Positions 33,038-42,414 are shown, counted from the stretch's first letter. The stretch is 64,000 nt of DNA from Microbacterium indicum DSM 19969 (GCF_000422385.1 NZ_AULR01000005.1:1-64000); one strand, 5' to 3'. Notes: a model not told the origin generated them from the sequence alone. Translations and numbers: made by a program.

Positions 33038-34295
33038 CCTGCTCGCGCCCAGGGCCGACGCCGATGACCGAGATGCGCGTCCCGCTCATCTCCTCGAGCG
33101 CCAGGACGTAGTCCTGGGCCGTCTGCGGCAGGTCGGCGAAGTCGCGCACGCCCGTGATGTCCTCGGTCCAGCCGGGGTGCTCCTCGAGGATCGGCTTCGC
33201 GTGGTGGAAGTCGCTCTGGTTGATCGGCACCTCGTCGACGCGCTCGCCGTTGACCTCGTAGGCGACGCAGACGGGGATCCGCTCGAGCCCCGTCAGAGTG
33301 TCGAGCTTGGTCATGACGAGGTCGGTGACGCCGTTGATGCGCGTCGCGTAGCGCGTGATCGGGGCGTCGTACCAGCCGACGCGGCGGGCGCGCCCCGTCG
33401 TCACGCCGTACTCGTGGCCCTGCTCGCGCAGCCAGTCGGCCTCCTCGCCCTCGAGCTCGGTCGGGAACGGCCCCGCGCCGACGCGCGTCGTGTAGGCCTT
33501 CACGATGCCGACGATGCGGTCGAGGCGGTTGGGGCCGACGCCCGATCCGCTCGCCGCGCCCGCGGCCGTCGCGGTGGACGAGGTGACGAACGGGTAGGTG
33601 CCGTGGTCGATGTCGAGCATCGTCGCCTGGCCGCCCTCGAACACGACGACCTCGCCGCGGTCGAGCGCCTCGTTGAGGACGAGGCTCGTGTCGGCGACCA
33701 TCGGGCGGATGCGCTCGACGTACGACAGCAGGTCCTCGACGATCTCGTCGACCTCGATCGCGCGGCGGTTGAAGAGCTTCGTCAGGAGGTGGTTCTTCTG
33801 GTCGAGAGCCCCCTCGACCTTCTGCCGCAGGATCGACTCGTCGAAGAGATCCTGGATCCGGATCCCCATGCGGTTGATCTTGTCGGCGTACGCCGGGCCG
33901 ATGCCGCGGCCCGTCGTGCCGATCTGGCGCTTGCCGAGGAAGCGCTCCTGCACCTTGTCGAGGGTGCGGTGATAGTGCGTGATGACGTGCGCGCTCGACG
34001 AGATGCGCAGGCGCGACGTGTCGATGCCGCGCGAGTCGAGCGCCTCGAGCTCCTCGAAGAGCACGCCGAGGTCGACGACGACGCCGTTGCCGATCACGGG
34101 GTTCACACCGGGCGAGAGGATGCCCGACGGCAGGAGGTGCAGCGCGTACTTCTCGTCTCCGATGACGACGGTGTGGCCGGCGTTGTTTCCGCCGTTGAAC
34201 TTCACCACCCACTCGGTGCGCTCGCCGAGCAGGTCGGTCGCCTTGCCCTTGCCCTCATCGCCCCACTGGACGCCGACGATCACGATTCCTGGCAT
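33009..34295 (-). CDS. purA: Adenylosuccinate synthetase
   Basis: A 428-residue protein of standard length. The N-terminus carries the GTP-binding [11 protein letters not shown], followed by [23 protein letters not shown] and [11 protein letters not shown] are further family blocks. The enzyme joins IMP and aspartate using GTP, the first step from IMP to AMP. AGGGGG lies upstream of ATG 34295. The siderophore-interacting protein gene is 40 bp upstream on the same strand, so read-through from the iron locus is possible. Confidence 0.97.
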   Translation of the reverse strand: MPGIVIVGVQWGDEGKGKATDLLGERTEWVVKFNGGNNAGHTVVIGDEKYALHLLPSGILSPGVNPVIGNGVVVDLGVLFEELEALDSRGIDTSRLRISSSAHVITHYHRTLDKVQERFLGKRQIGTTGRGIGPAYADKINRMGIRIQDLFDESILRQKVEGALDQKNHLLTKLFNRRAIEVDEIVEDLLSYVERIRPMVADTSLVLNEALDRGEVVVFEGGQATMLDIDHGTYPFVTSSTATAAGAASGSGVGPNRLDRIVGIVKAYTTRVGAGPFPTELEGEEADWLREQGHEYGVTTGRARRVGWYDAPITRYATRINGVTDLVMTKLDTLTGLERIPVCVAYEVNGERVDEVPINQSDFHHAKPILEEHPGWTEDITGVRDFADLPQTAQDYVLALEEMSGTRISVIGVGPGREQVIVRHDLVD

Positions 34296-34335
34296 GGCAT
34301 GCCCCCTGAATTATTCGGGTGGTTGACACCCCATC

Positions 34336-35187
34336 CTATCGGGCGGATTCCGCGACCGATCGGCGCTTCGCTCCGCGCCAGTACGCGCAGAAGTCCATCG
34401 CGCCCTTCGACATGCCGCCGTCGAGGAGCATCCGCCTGCCCTCGAGCATGAAGCCGGCCTCGCCGACGAGGTAGGCGTAGGCGCCGTCGTCGACCGTCAC
34501 GTCGGCGAGCAGCGCGAGGGCTCCGTCGCCCGCGCGCTCGCCCGGCCCGCGCACGTGCCACCTGACCCGCGCGTCGGCCGGCGTGGGCAGCGAGCGCCGG
34601 TCGTCGCCGTGCGGGACCTCGAGGACGACGTCGGCGGAGACGCCCTCGCCGAGGGAGCGGAGGATCCCCTCCACCCCAGGAACGCCCGACTCGTCGGCGA
34701 CGATCACGAGGCGCTCGGCGTCGTCGGGCGCGTGGAAGATGCGCCCCTGGTCGAGCACGCCCACCTGGTCGCCCGCGCGGGCGCGGAGAGCCCACGCGGC
34801 GGCCTCGCCCTCGACCTCGCCGGACCGACCCGTGTGGACGACGAAGTCGACGTCGAGGAGCCACCGGGATCCGTCGCGCCTCGCGTCCCGGATCGTGTAG
34901 TTCCGCACCGTGGGCCGGTCGTCGTCCGGCATCGCGAGGAGCGTCGCGTACCAGCCCGTGAGCCCCGACTCCGGGAGCACGAGCTCCTCACCCTCCCTCG
35001 GCAGGAAGAGCCGGAACCACTGGTCGTGACCCATCGCGTCGAACTCGCCGGCGAAGCGCTCGTCGTCGGTCGCGAGAGTCACGCGTTGGAAGCCGGCGCT
35101 GATCCGTTCGGCCGCGACCACCGTCAGCCGCGTGACGTGCGCGTTCGCCGGCTTCACGGCGCGGCCGGATGCGAGTTCTTCTGCCAT
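34336..35187 (-). CDS. Siderophore-interacting protein (FAD-dependent ferric reductase family)
   Basis: A 283-residue protein of the SIP family. An FAD-binding barrel (QRVTLATDDERF, RNYTIRDARRDG) precedes an NAD(P)H-type domain (ERLVIVADESGVPGVEGILR, VGEAGFMLEGRRMLL). Members reduce Fe(III)-siderophores in the cytoplasm and so release iron. GGAG precedes ATG 35187. It lies 45 bp after the binding-protein gene and is probably under the same iron-controlled promoter. Confidence 0.9.
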   Translation of the reverse strand: MAEELASGRAVKPANAHVTRLTVVAAERISAGFQRVTLATDDERFAGEFDAMGHDQWFRLFLPREGEELVLPESGLTGWYATLLAMPDDDRPTVRNYTIRDARRDGSRWLLDVDFVVHTGRSGEVEGEAAAWALRARAGDQVGVLDQGRIFHAPDDAERLVIVADESGVPGVEGILRSLGEGVSADVVLEVPHGDDRRSLPTPADARVRWHVRGPGERAGDGALALLADVTVDDGAYAYLVGEAGFMLEGRRMLLDGGMSKGAMDFCAYWRGAKRRSVAESAR

Positions 35188-35232
35188 GTGATCTCCGTCG
35201 TGCGCGCCGACCGTCCGTGCGGCGCGGCCTCG

Positions 35233-36216
35233 TCAGCTGAGCGCGTCCTCGAGGAGCGGCACGACCTGCTCGACGGCGTACTGCGTCGACAGCGGGCTGC
35301 CGAGCGAGTACGCCGACGAGATGTCGCCGTCGAGCACGACCGAGTGCCCCTCCGCGACCGCGGGGATCGCCTGCCACTGTGGGTCGTCGGTGATCTCGGT
35401 CGTCTCGATCCAGATGGGGAAGGCGACGATCAGGTCGGCGTCGAAGACGTCGAGCTGCTCGGACGAGACGTCGACGCTGAATCCGGACGACCCCGCGGGG
35501 AGCGCCGCGATCTCCGGCGACTGCACGAAGCCGAGGCGCTTCAGGAACTCCACGCGCTCGGCGCCGTCGACGTATGCGCCCCAGCCGCTCGAGCTGCGGG
35601 TCGCGGCGACCGACGTCAGCCCGTCCCACTCGGGGTGGGCGTCGCGCGCCGACGCGAAGGCGTCGTCGATGTCGGCCGACAGCTTGTCCGCCTGATCGGT
35701 CTGGCCGAGCGCCTCGGCGATCATCCGGAGCTGGTCGTCCTGGGACGTGAGGTAGGAGTCCCCGCCCTCGGGAACGCCCACCGTCGTCGCGATCGACGAC
35801 AGGCGGTCGTAGCGGTCCTGGTCGCCCGAGCTCTTCACGTCGAGGATGAGGTCGGGCTCGAGCGCCGCGATCTGCTCGTAGTCGGGCTCGAGCGTGTCGA
35901 TGATGACGGGAGACTCGTCGTAGAGCCCGTCGGCCCACGGTCCCACGCCGTCGCCGCCGAACCCGAGCCAGTCGCTCGCCCCGACGGGCTGGCCGCCGAG
36001 CGCGAGCACCGTCTCGGCGTCGCCCCAGCCGAGCGCGACGATCCGCTCGGGCGAGTCCGGCACCTCGATGTCGCCGAACTTCGTCTCGACGACGGCCCCC
36101 TCCCCGCCCGACGCGTCGGGGGTCTCCGCCGCCGTGCCGCCGTCGGACGCCGCGCATCCGGCGAGCGCGAGCGAGAGGGCGGCCGAGACGGCCAAGAGCG
36201 AGGTCAGACGGCGCAT
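35233..36216 (-). CDS. Iron-siderophore ABC transporter substrate-binding lipoprotein
   Basis: A 327-residue protein. The signal peptide ends in the lipobox LALAGC (Cys21), so it is a lipoprotein. The FepB/FhuD-like body has RIVALGWGDAETVLALG, LEPDLILDVKS and VAFPIWIETTEI. It captures ferric siderophores outside the cell for the divergent FecCD permeases. GAAGGA lies upstream of ATG 36216. The iron box sits ~40 bp upstream and overlaps a TAAGCT -10 element (36258-36263, minus strand). Confidence 0.92.
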   Translation of the reverse strand: MRRLTSLLAVSAALSLALAGCAASDGGTAAETPDASGGEGAVVETKFGDIEVPDSPERIVALGWGDAETVLALGGQPVGASDWLGFGGDGVGPWADGLYDESPVIIDTLEPDYEQIAALEPDLILDVKSSGDQDRYDRLSSIATTVGVPEGGDSYLTSQDDQLRMIAEALGQTDQADKLSADIDDAFASARDAHPEWDGLTSVAATRSSSGWGAYVDGAERVEFLKRLGFVQSPEIAALPAGSSGFSVDVSSEQLDVFDADLIVAFPIWIETTEITDDPQWQAIPAVAEGHSVVLDGDISSAYSLGSPLSTQYAVEQVVPLLEDALS

Positions 36217-36255
36217 GACGATCCTTCGTGACGGGCGGAAGTGCGTTCGGGCACG

Positions 36256-36274
36256 TTAGCTTAGCCTAAGCTCA
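36256..36274. promoter_or_regulatory. IdeR/DtxR-type iron box in a divergent promoter
   Basis: TTAGCTTAGCCTAAGCTCA matches 16 of 19 positions of the consensus TTAGGTTAGSCTAACCTAA. It overlaps -10-like TAAGCT hexamers on both strands (36258-36263 minus, 36267-36272 plus). Fe(II)-bound IdeR/DtxR bound here would repress the lipoprotein and the permease operon together. Confidence 0.8.
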
Positions 36275-36280
36275 TTCCTT

Positions 36281-37303
36281 GTGACCCCTGAGACGGAGAC
36301 GCGGAGCCGCCCCCTCGTGGCACGGCTCGCGGTCGTCGCCCTCGGTCTGGTCGCGCTCGCCGCCACGGCGAGCGCCTCGATCGCCTTCGGCTCCCGCCCC
36401 GTCGACCTCGCCACGGTGTGGACGATCCTCACGGGCGGCGACGCGGATCCGGCCGACGCCGCCGCGGTCGTCGGCCTGCGGCTCCCCCGCACCGTCGTGG
36501 CGATCCTCGCGGGCCTCGGCCTGGGCGTCGCCGGCGCGATCGTGCAGGCGATCACCCGGAACCCGCTCGCCGACCCGGGGATCCTCGGCGTGACCCAGGG
36601 ATCGGCGTTCTTCGTCGCGATCGCCATCGCCGTGTGGGGCGTCACGGCGCCCGCCGGTTACGTGTGGTTCGCTCTTGCCGGGGCCTTCGTCGCCACCGCG
36701 GCCGTGTGGCTCATCGGGGCGACGCGGCGCGCGGACCCGGCCCAGCTCGTCCTCTCGGGGGTCGCGATCGGCGCCGTCCTCGCCGGGATCATCGCCGGGC
36801 TGCGCCTCATCGATCCCGAGACCTTCTCCTCGCTGCAGGTATGGGAGTCGGGGCGCCTCGAGGACCGCGGGTGGGGCGTCGTCGCGCCGCTGTGGCCGTT
36901 CCTCGCCGCCGGCGTCGTCCTGGCGCTCGGCCTCTCCCCCGCGCTCAACGCGCTCTCCCTCGGCGACGACCTCGCGACGGCGCTCGGCGCCCGCGTCGTG
37001 CGCACCCGCGTCCTCGCGATCGCGGCGGTCGCGCTTCTCGCCGGATCCGCGACGGCCATGGCAGGGCCGATCGGCTTCGTCGGCCTCATGATCCCGCACG
37101 TGGCACGGTGGCTCGTCGGCCAGGATCAGCGCTGGATCATCGCCGTGACGGCGATCCTCGCCCCGGTGCTGCTGCTCGTCGCCGACGTCGTCGCCCGCGT
37201 CGTCCTCTGGCCGGGCGAGGTCGCGGTCGGCATCGTGACGGCGTTCCTCGGGGCACCCGTGCTCATCGCGATCGTGCGCCGGAGGCGGGTGACGGGGCTG
37301 TGA
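36281..37303 (+). CDS. FecCD-family siderophore permease, first subunit
   Basis: A 340-residue protein with about nine or ten membrane helices. FecCD blocks are LRLPRTVVAILAGLGLGVAG, ITRNPLADPGILGVTQG and GPIGFVGLMIPHVARWL. GTG 36281 has no ribosome-binding site, and TAAGCT lies 8 nt upstream, so the transcript may be leaderless. It forms the channel with the second subunit. The stop overlaps the next GTG by GTGA. Confidence 0.92.
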   Translation: MTPETETRSRPLVARLAVVALGLVALAATASASIAFGSRPVDLATVWTILTGGDADPADAAAVVGLRLPRTVVAILAGLGLGVAGAIVQAITRNPLADPGILGVTQGSAFFVAIAIAVWGVTAPAGYVWFALAGAFVATAAVWLIGATRRADPAQLVLSGVAIGAVLAGIIAGLRLIDPETFSSLQVWESGRLEDRGWGVVAPLWPFLAAGVVLALGLSPALNALSLGDDLATALGARVVRTRVLAIAAVALLAGSATAMAGPIGFVGLMIPHVARWLVGQDQRWIIAVTAILAPVLLLVADVVARVVLWPGEVAVGIVTAFLGAPVLIAIVRRRRVTGL

Positions 37304-38283
37304 ACCGGGCGCGCATCGTCCTCGCCTCCCTCGTCGTCGCGCTCGTCGCGCTCGCCGTCTTCGCCCTCGCGGCGGGGTCGTACGCGCTGACCCCCGCCGA
37401 GGTCCTCGGCGCGATGTTCGACCCCGACGCCGGCTTCGCGCGGACGGTCGTGCTGGAGTGGCGCCTCCCCCGGGTCGCGGCCGCGCTCGTCTTCGGCGCA
37501 GCCCTGGGCGTGTCCGGCGCCCTGTTCCAGACGCTGTCGCGCAACCCCCTCGGATCCCCCGACGTCATCGGGTTCTCGACCGGCGCCTACACCGGCGCGA
37601 TCCTCGCGATCGCGTTCGCGGGCCAGACGGCGATCTCCGGGGCCGCGGGCGCCATCGCGGGCGGCCTCGTGACGGCCTTCGTCGTGTACGCCCTCGCCTA
37701 TCGCGGAGGGCTCGCGGGGTTCCGGCTGATCGTCGTCGGGATCGGGGTCACGGCAATGCTGCACGCCTTCAACACCTGGCTGCTCCTGCGACTGCAGACC
37801 GAGGTCGCGATGACGGCGGCGATCTGGGGCGCCGGGTCGCTGAGCCTCGTCTCCGCGCAGACGCTGCTGCCCGTCGCGATCGTCGTGGCCGTCGCCCTCG
37901 CGGCGACCGCGGCGCTGCACCCCGCCCTGCGGCAGCTCGAGCTCGGCGACGACCAGGCGCGGGCGCACGGCGTGCCGCTCGAGCCGGCCCGGCTCGCGAT
38001 CCTCGTCGTGGGCATCGCCCTCACCGCGTCCGTGACCGCCGTGACGGGACCGATCGCCTTCGTCGCCCTCACGGCCCCGCAGATCGCGCACCGGCTCACG
38101 CGATCCGCCGGCCTCCCCCTCGTCGCGAGCGCCCTCACGGGGGCGGCGCTCCTGCTCGCCGCCGATCAGATCGCCCAGCACGTCGTCCCGACCGGCGTCC
38201 CCGTCGGCGTCGTCACGATCGTCATCGGCGGCGCGTATCTCCTTCTCCTCCTCGCCAGGCAGACGCGAAGGCGCCGGCCGTGA
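37300..38283 (+). CDS. FecCD-family siderophore permease, second subunit
   Basis: A 327-residue membrane protein from GTG 37300, coupled to the first permease. Motifs are LEWRLPRVAAALVFGAALG, LSRNPLGSPDVIGFSTG and TGPIAFVALTAPQIAHRL. With the first subunit and the ATPase it completes a FepDGC-type importer. The stop overlaps another in-frame GTG (GTGA) that could start the ATPase gene. Confidence 0.92.
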   Translation: MNRARIVLASLVVALVALAVFALAAGSYALTPAEVLGAMFDPDAGFARTVVLEWRLPRVAAALVFGAALGVSGALFQTLSRNPLGSPDVIGFSTGAYTGAILAIAFAGQTAISGAAGAIAGGLVTAFVVYALAYRGGLAGFRLIVVGIGVTAMLHAFNTWLLLRLQTEVAMTAAIWGAGSLSLVSAQTLLPVAIVVAVALAATAALHPALRQLELGDDQARAHGVPLEPARLAILVVGIALTASVTAVTGPIAFVALTAPQIAHRLTRSAGLPLVASALTGAALLLAADQIAQHVVPTGVPVGVVTIVIGGAYLLLLLARQTRRRRP

Positions 38284-38312
38284 GCGCACGCACGACAGAG
38301 AGGCACGACCCG

Positions 38313-39092
38313 ATGGCCAGACTCCAGGCGGATCACGTGACGCTCGGCTACGACAGGCGCACCGTCGCGACGAACCTGTCGCTGGCAATCCCCGACGGCG
38401 AGTTCACCGTCATCGTCGGCCCGAACGGCTGCGGGAAGTCGACGCTCCTGCGCTCCTTCGCGCGGCTCCTGAAGCCCGAGGCCGGCCGGATCGTGCTCGA
38501 CGGGAAGGCGATCTCCTCGGTCCCCGCGAAGGAGGCCGCGCGCCGCGTCGGGCTGCTTCCGCAGTCGTCGACGGCGCCGGATGGGATCACGGTCTCCGAC
38601 CTCGTCGGCCGCGGCCGCTACCCGCACCAGACGCTGTTCCGCCAGGGGTCGGCCGGCGACCGCGCGGCCGTGGACCGGGCGATGGAGCGCACGGGCGTCT
38701 CCGAGTTCGCGGGCGTGCGGGTCGACGAGCTCTCGGGCGGCCAGCGGCAGAGGGTCTGGGTCGCGATGGCGCTCGCGCAGGAGACGCCGATCCTGCTACT
38801 CGACGAGCCGACCACCTTCCTCGACATCGCCCACCAGATCGAGCTCCTCGACCTGTTCGCGCGGCTCCACGAGGAGGGCTCGACCGTCGTGGCCGTCCTG
38901 CACGACCTCAACCACGCTGCGCGCTACGCGACGCACCTCGTCGCGATGAAGGACGGCGTCGTCGCGGCGTCGGGCTCCCCGCGCGACATCGTGACGCCGC
39001 GCCTCGTCGAGGAGGTCTTCGGGCTGCCCGCCGTCGTCATCGACGACCCCGAGACGGGGACGCCGCTCGTGATCCCGCGCGCGACCCGGTGA
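38313..39092 (+). CDS. Siderophore ABC transporter ATP-binding protein (FepC-like)
   Basis: A 259-residue protein. Walker A is GPNGCGKST, the signature LSGGQRQR, Walker B LLLDEPTT, and HDLNHA carries the switch histidine. ATG 38313 has AGAGAGG 9 nt upstream; the in-frame GTG at 38280 that overlaps the permease stop is an alternative adding 11 residues. It powers the FecCD pair. No siderophore-biosynthesis gene is nearby, so uptake of foreign or distantly encoded siderophores is likely. It ends one base before the end of convergent metI. Confidence 0.93.
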   Translation: MARLQADHVTLGYDRRTVATNLSLAIPDGEFTVIVGPNGCGKSTLLRSFARLLKPEAGRIVLDGKAISSVPAKEAARRVGLLPQSSTAPDGITVSDLVGRGRYPHQTLFRQGSAGDRAAVDRAMERTGVSEFAGVRVDELSGGQRQRVWVAMALAQETPILLLDEPTTFLDIAHQIELLDLFARLHEEGSTVVAVLHDLNHAARYATHLVAMKDGVVAASGSPRDIVTPRLVEEVFGLPAVVIDDPETGTPLVIPRATR

Positions 39093-39764
39093 TCAGCGCC
39101 GCAGGATCCGCCGCGCCAGCCAGTTGCCGAGCCCCTGCACGACCTGGGTGATCACGATGATGATCACGAGCGCCGACCACGTCACGACGGCGTCGAAGTT
39201 GCGCAGGCCGTACGAGACGGCGTAGTAGCCGAGGCCCTGGCCGCCCGCGAGGCCCGCGACCGCCGACATGTCGATCAGCGCGACGATCGCGAAGGTGTAG
39301 CCGAGCACGAGCGGCCCCGCCCCCTCGGGCAGGATCACCGTGAGGATGATGCGCCACGGGCCCGCGCCCGCCGCCCGCGCCGCCTCGATGACACCCGGGT
39401 CGACGGTGACGAGGTTCTGCTCGACGATGCGCGCGATCGCGAAGGTCGCCGCGATCGAGAGCGAGAAGATGATCGCCTCGTTGCCGATGCCCTTGCCGAT
39501 CACGAGGCGCGTGAAGGGCTGCATCGCGACGAGGAAGATGATGAACGGGATCGGCCGGATCGTGTTCACGAGGGCGTTGAGCACGGCCGAGACGACGCGC
39601 TGCTCCATGATCCCGCCGCGCCGCGTGACCGTGATGGTCGTGCCGATCACGAGGCCCGCGATCCCGCCGAACAGGAGCGCCGCGACGACGATCCACAGCG
39701 TGATCCCCGTCTGCTCCAGGAGCTTCGGGGCGAGGTCGCCCAGCTGCTCGATCAGGTCGCTCAC
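39093..39764 (-). CDS. metI: Methionine ABC transporter permease MetI
   Basis: A 223-residue protein with five or six membrane helices. The permease-ATPase contact loop is EAARAAGAGPWRIILTVILPEG (residues ~135-156, quoted in part), and NTIRPIPFIIFLVA is typical of MetI. ATG overlaps the metN stop as ATGA, so expression is coupled. It imports methionine with MetN and MetQ. Confidence 0.93.
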   Translation of the reverse strand: MSDLIEQLGDLAPKLLEQTGITLWIVVAALLFGGIAGLVIGTTITVTRRGGIMEQRVVSAVLNALVNTIRPIPFIIFLVAMQPFTRLVIGKGIGNEAIIFSLSIAATFAIARIVEQNLVTVDPGVIEAARAAGAGPWRIILTVILPEGAGPLVLGYTFAIVALIDMSAVAGLAGGQGLGYYAVSYGLRNFDAVVTWSALVIIIVITQVVQGLGNWLARRILRR

Positions 39765-40792
39765 AGCGCCACCTCCGTCACCGTGACGCCGTCGCCGACC
39801 TCGGCGAGCGCCGCGCGGACGGCCCCCTCGTCGCCGCGCACCGCGATCGTCAGCAGGCCGTAGACCCGGCCCTGGATGTCGTCGACGCCGCCGTGGACGA
39901 GGTTGAAGTCGACGCCGGCCCGGGCCAGCGCGCCGAAGACCCGCGCCTCCGAGGCGCCGGCGTCGGTGAACGAGATCGTGAGGAGGCGGCCCTCGTGCTT
40001 CTCGCGCAGCGCGGCGAGCGCGTCGCCGTCGGGCAGGGCGCGCACGACCGTGCGGACGAAGCGCCGCGCCGTCTCGGTCTGCGGCGCCGTGAAGACGTCG
40101 TACGTGGATCCCTGCTCGACGACCCTGCCGCGCTCCATGACCGCGACCTTGTTCGCGATCCGGGCGATGACGTCCATCTCGTGGGTGATCACGACGATCG
40201 TGACGCCGAGCTCGCGGTTCACGCGGGCGAGGAGGTCGAGGACCTCGTCTGTCGTCTCGGGGTCGAGGGCGCTCGTCGCCTCGTCGGCGAGGAGGATCGC
40301 CGGCTCGGCGGCGAGCGCGCGCGCGATGCCGACGCGCTGCTGCTGACCGCCCGAGAGCTGCTCGGGGTAGGCGTCGGCCTTGTCGGAGAGCCCGACGAAG
40401 TCGAGCAGCTCCGCGACCCGGGCGGCGCGCTTCCCGCGCGGGGTGCCCGCCACCTCGAGCGGGTACGCCACGTTCCCCTTGATGCTCCGCGAGCGCAGCA
40501 GGTTGAAGCGCTGGAAGATCATGCCGATCCCCTGGCGCACCTCGCGGAGCCTCCTCTCGGGCAGCCGCGCGACGTCGACGCCGTCGATCTCGATGGATCC
40601 GGAGGTCACGGGCTCGAGCCCGTTGATGAGGCGGACGAGCGTCGACTTGCCCGCGCCCGAGTATCCGATGACGCCGAACACGTCTCCGCGCTCGATCTCG
40701 AGGCTGACGCCCTCGACCGCGGTGACCGGGTCGCCGCCCCGTCGCTGAGGCGGATACGTCTTGACGACGTCGGAGATGCGGATGTGCGGCAT
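39761..40792 (-). CDS. metN: Methionine ABC transporter ATP-binding protein MetN
   Basis: A 343-residue protein. Walker A is GYSGAGKST, the signature LSGGQQQR, Walker B ILLADEATSALD. The C-terminal ~80 residues are a NIL (ACT-like) domain that binds methionine and inhibits transport in known MetN proteins. ATG 40792 (MPHIRISDVVK) has AGGA upstream; an in-frame extension to 40858 is rejected because it lacks homology. Confidence 0.94.
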   Translation of the reverse strand: MPHIRISDVVKTYPPQRRGGDPVTAVEGVSLEIERGDVFGVIGYSGAGKSTLVRLINGLEPVTSGSIEIDGVDVARLPERRLREVRQGIGMIFQRFNLLRSRSIKGNVAYPLEVAGTPRGKRAARVAELLDFVGLSDKADAYPEQLSGGQQQRVGIARALAAEPAILLADEATSALDPETTDEVLDLLARVNRELGVTIVVITHEMDVIARIANKVAVMERGRVVEQGSTYDVFTAPQTETARRFVRTVVRALPDGDALAALREKHEGRLLTISFTDAGASEARVFGALARAGVDFNLVHGGVDDIQGRVYGLLTIAVRGDEGAVRAALAEVGDGVTVTEVAL

Positions 40793-40820
40793 GGGTCCTC
40801 GGGTCTGCGGAATGGACGAA

Positions 40821-40854
40821 GGCGCGTGCGGAGAACCATCCTCGCGCACGCGCC
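40821..40854 (-). promoter_or_regulatory. 10-bp-stem hairpin between metQ and metN
   Basis: GGCGCGTGCG (40821-40830) and CGCACGCGCC (40845-40854) form a perfect stem with a 14-nt loop in the 72-bp gap. No T-tract follows. It may stabilise the metQ message or lower read-through so that the binding protein is made in excess. Confidence 0.5.
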
Positions 40855-40864
40855 CCATCTCACG

Positions 40865-41764
40865 TCACTGTGCGGCGGCGAACGCTTCCTGGGTGTCGGC
40901 GAGCGACGCCTGCAGGTCGGCGGCCGGCGTCGTGCTCAGCACCGCGGTGCCGCCCGAGGTCTCGAGCACGCCCGCCTGGACGTCCTCGTTCGTCTGGTAG
41001 ATCTCGACGAGCTTGTTCAGCACCTCATCGTCGACGTCCTCCGAGCGGACCGCGAAGACGTTCACGTAGGGAAGCGCCGACTCGTCGTCCGCGCTGTCCT
41101 CCGCGATGGCGCTCTCGGGGTCGATGCCGGCCTTCGTGACGTAGTCATTGTTGGCGATCGCCGCGGCGACGTCGGGGAGCGACGTGAGCGTGAGGTCGGC
41201 GGCGACCGTCTCGACCTCGACGCGCGACTCGTCCTCGATGATGTCCTCGGGCGTCGAGTACGGGCTGCCGCCGTCCTCGAGCGTGATGAGGCCCGCCTCC
41301 TGCAGCACGAGCAGGCCGCGCGCGAGGTTCGTGGCGTCGTCCGGCACGAGCACCGTCTCGCCGTCGGGGATCTCGTCGGGCGAGTCGTACTTGTCGGAGT
41401 AGAGGCCGAGCGGGTAGATCGCGGTCGCGCCGATGGGCTGCAGGTCCTCGCCGCTCTCCTCGTTGTACTGCGCGAGGAAGAGGATGTGCTGGAACTGGTT
41501 GATGTCGAGGTCACCCTCGGTCAGCGCCGGGTTCGGCTGCGAGTACTCGGTGAAGTCGACGACGTCGACCGAGATGCCCTCGGCGTCGGCGGCCTCCTGG
41601 AAGGTCTCCCAGTACGGGTCGCTGGCGCCCACGACGCCGAGCTGCACGGGGTTCTCCGCGCTTCCGAGTGCTGCGTCGTCGGCGGCGCCGCCGGAGGCGC
41701 AGCCCGCGAGGGCGAAGAGGCCGATCGCTGCGATCGGCGCGAGGGCGTAGGTGCGGAAGGACAT
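40865..41764 (-). CDS. metQ: Methionine-binding lipoprotein MetQ
   Basis: A 299-residue protein. The lipobox FALAGC gives a lipoprotein after ~20 residues. NlpA/MetQ family blocks are VDVVDFTEYSQPNPALTEGDLDINQFQH (residues ~65-92, quoted in part), AIYPLGLYSDKY and VLVPDDATNLARGLLVLQ. AGGAG precedes ATG 41764; a longer reading to 41845 is rejected since the signal peptide starts at MSFRTYALAP. I looked for a SAM riboswitch in the ~100-bp upstream gap and saw none. Confidence 0.94.
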   Translation of the reverse strand: MSFRTYALAPIAAIGLFALAGCASGGAADDAALGSAENPVQLGVVGASDPYWETFQEAADAEGISVDVVDFTEYSQPNPALTEGDLDINQFQHILFLAQYNEESGEDLQPIGATAIYPLGLYSDKYDSPDEIPDGETVLVPDDATNLARGLLVLQEAGLITLEDGGSPYSTPEDIIEDESRVEVETVAADLTLTSLPDVAAAIANNDYVTKAGIDPESAIAEDSADDESALPYVNVFAVRSEDVDDEVLNKLVEIYQTNEDVQAGVLETSGGTAVLSTTPAADLQASLADTQEAFAAAQ

Positions 41765-41861
41765 CGTGGTGCTCCTGGGTTCGGGGAGCATCACCGTAGG
41801 CAGGCCGCGCCCGCGAAATCGAACCGGAATGACACGCGGCGACACACGCGCCGCCGCCCGG

Positions 41862-42407
41862 TCAGGAGTCGACCGGCTCCAGCCCCACGAACTTCATCCT
41901 GTCCTCGCCGTAGAAGCAGCTCTGCAGCGCGAGCGCGCCCTGCAGGCCGACGAGGTCGTCGGTGCTCGACCAGATCTTCGAGGTGTAGCGGATGTCGACG
42001 ACCTGGTACTCGCCGTCGAAGCCGCCGCCGACCACGTTGATCTTCTGGCCGTCCTCCCATCCGAGGAGCACGTCGCCCTGGCAGTTGTTGTGCGCGGCGG
42101 CCGTCGTGGGGACGCCCTCGCGCTCGTACGACGTCATGACCGTGAACGTGCCGTCGCAGTAGTCGAGCTGCGACTTGCCGCCGACGACGCCGATCGTCAC
42201 GGTGGGCAGCTCGCCGGTCACCTGCTCCTGCACCTGCGTGACCGTCTTGTCGACCTCGGTCTTCACGGATCCGTACACGCGCTCGGTCTCGTCGGGGGCG
42301 AAGATCACGCCCGCGAGAACCACGGCGCCGGCGAGGACGAGGACGCCGCCGAGGGCGGTGATGATCCATCCGCCCCGACGCTTCCTGCCCGTCGCCTGCC
42401 GTGCCAC
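41862..42407 (-). CDS. Membrane-anchored extracytoplasmic protein with sortase-like His-Cys-Arg pattern
   Basis: A 181-residue protein from GTG 42407; the frame continues far upstream but as antisense of argG. Residues ~14-38 form the membrane anchor after a basic start (GRKRRGG), and the rest is outside. The C-terminal half has AAAHNNCQGD, VVDIRYTSKIW, ALQSCFYGED and RMKFVGL. A His, a Cys in a strand context and a following Arg are ordered as in sortases, though the surrounding motifs differ from TLxTC. Function unknown; a sortase-like fold is my inference. TATCAT 7 nt upstream makes it leaderless. Confidence 0.75.
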   Translation of the reverse strand: MARQATGRKRRGGWIITALGGVLVLAGAVVLAGVIFAPDETERVYGSVKTEVDKTVTQVQEQVTGELPTVTIGVVGGKSQLDYCDGTFTVMTSYEREGVPTTAAAHNNCQGDVLLGWEDGQKINVVGGGFDGEYQVVDIRYTSKIWSSTDDLVGLQGALALQSCFYGEDRMKFVGLEPVDS

Positions 42408-42414
42408 GCTTCGG

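Noticed and set aside
40793..40858. N-terminal extension of MetN from 40858
   Set aside because: The extension covers the metQ-metN hairpin and has no family similarity; ATG 40792 has a ribosome-binding site.
41765..41861. SAM riboswitch upstream of metQ
   Set aside because: I looked for the conserved SAM-I or SAM-II core and saw neither a matching stem set nor the conserved purine-rich loops.
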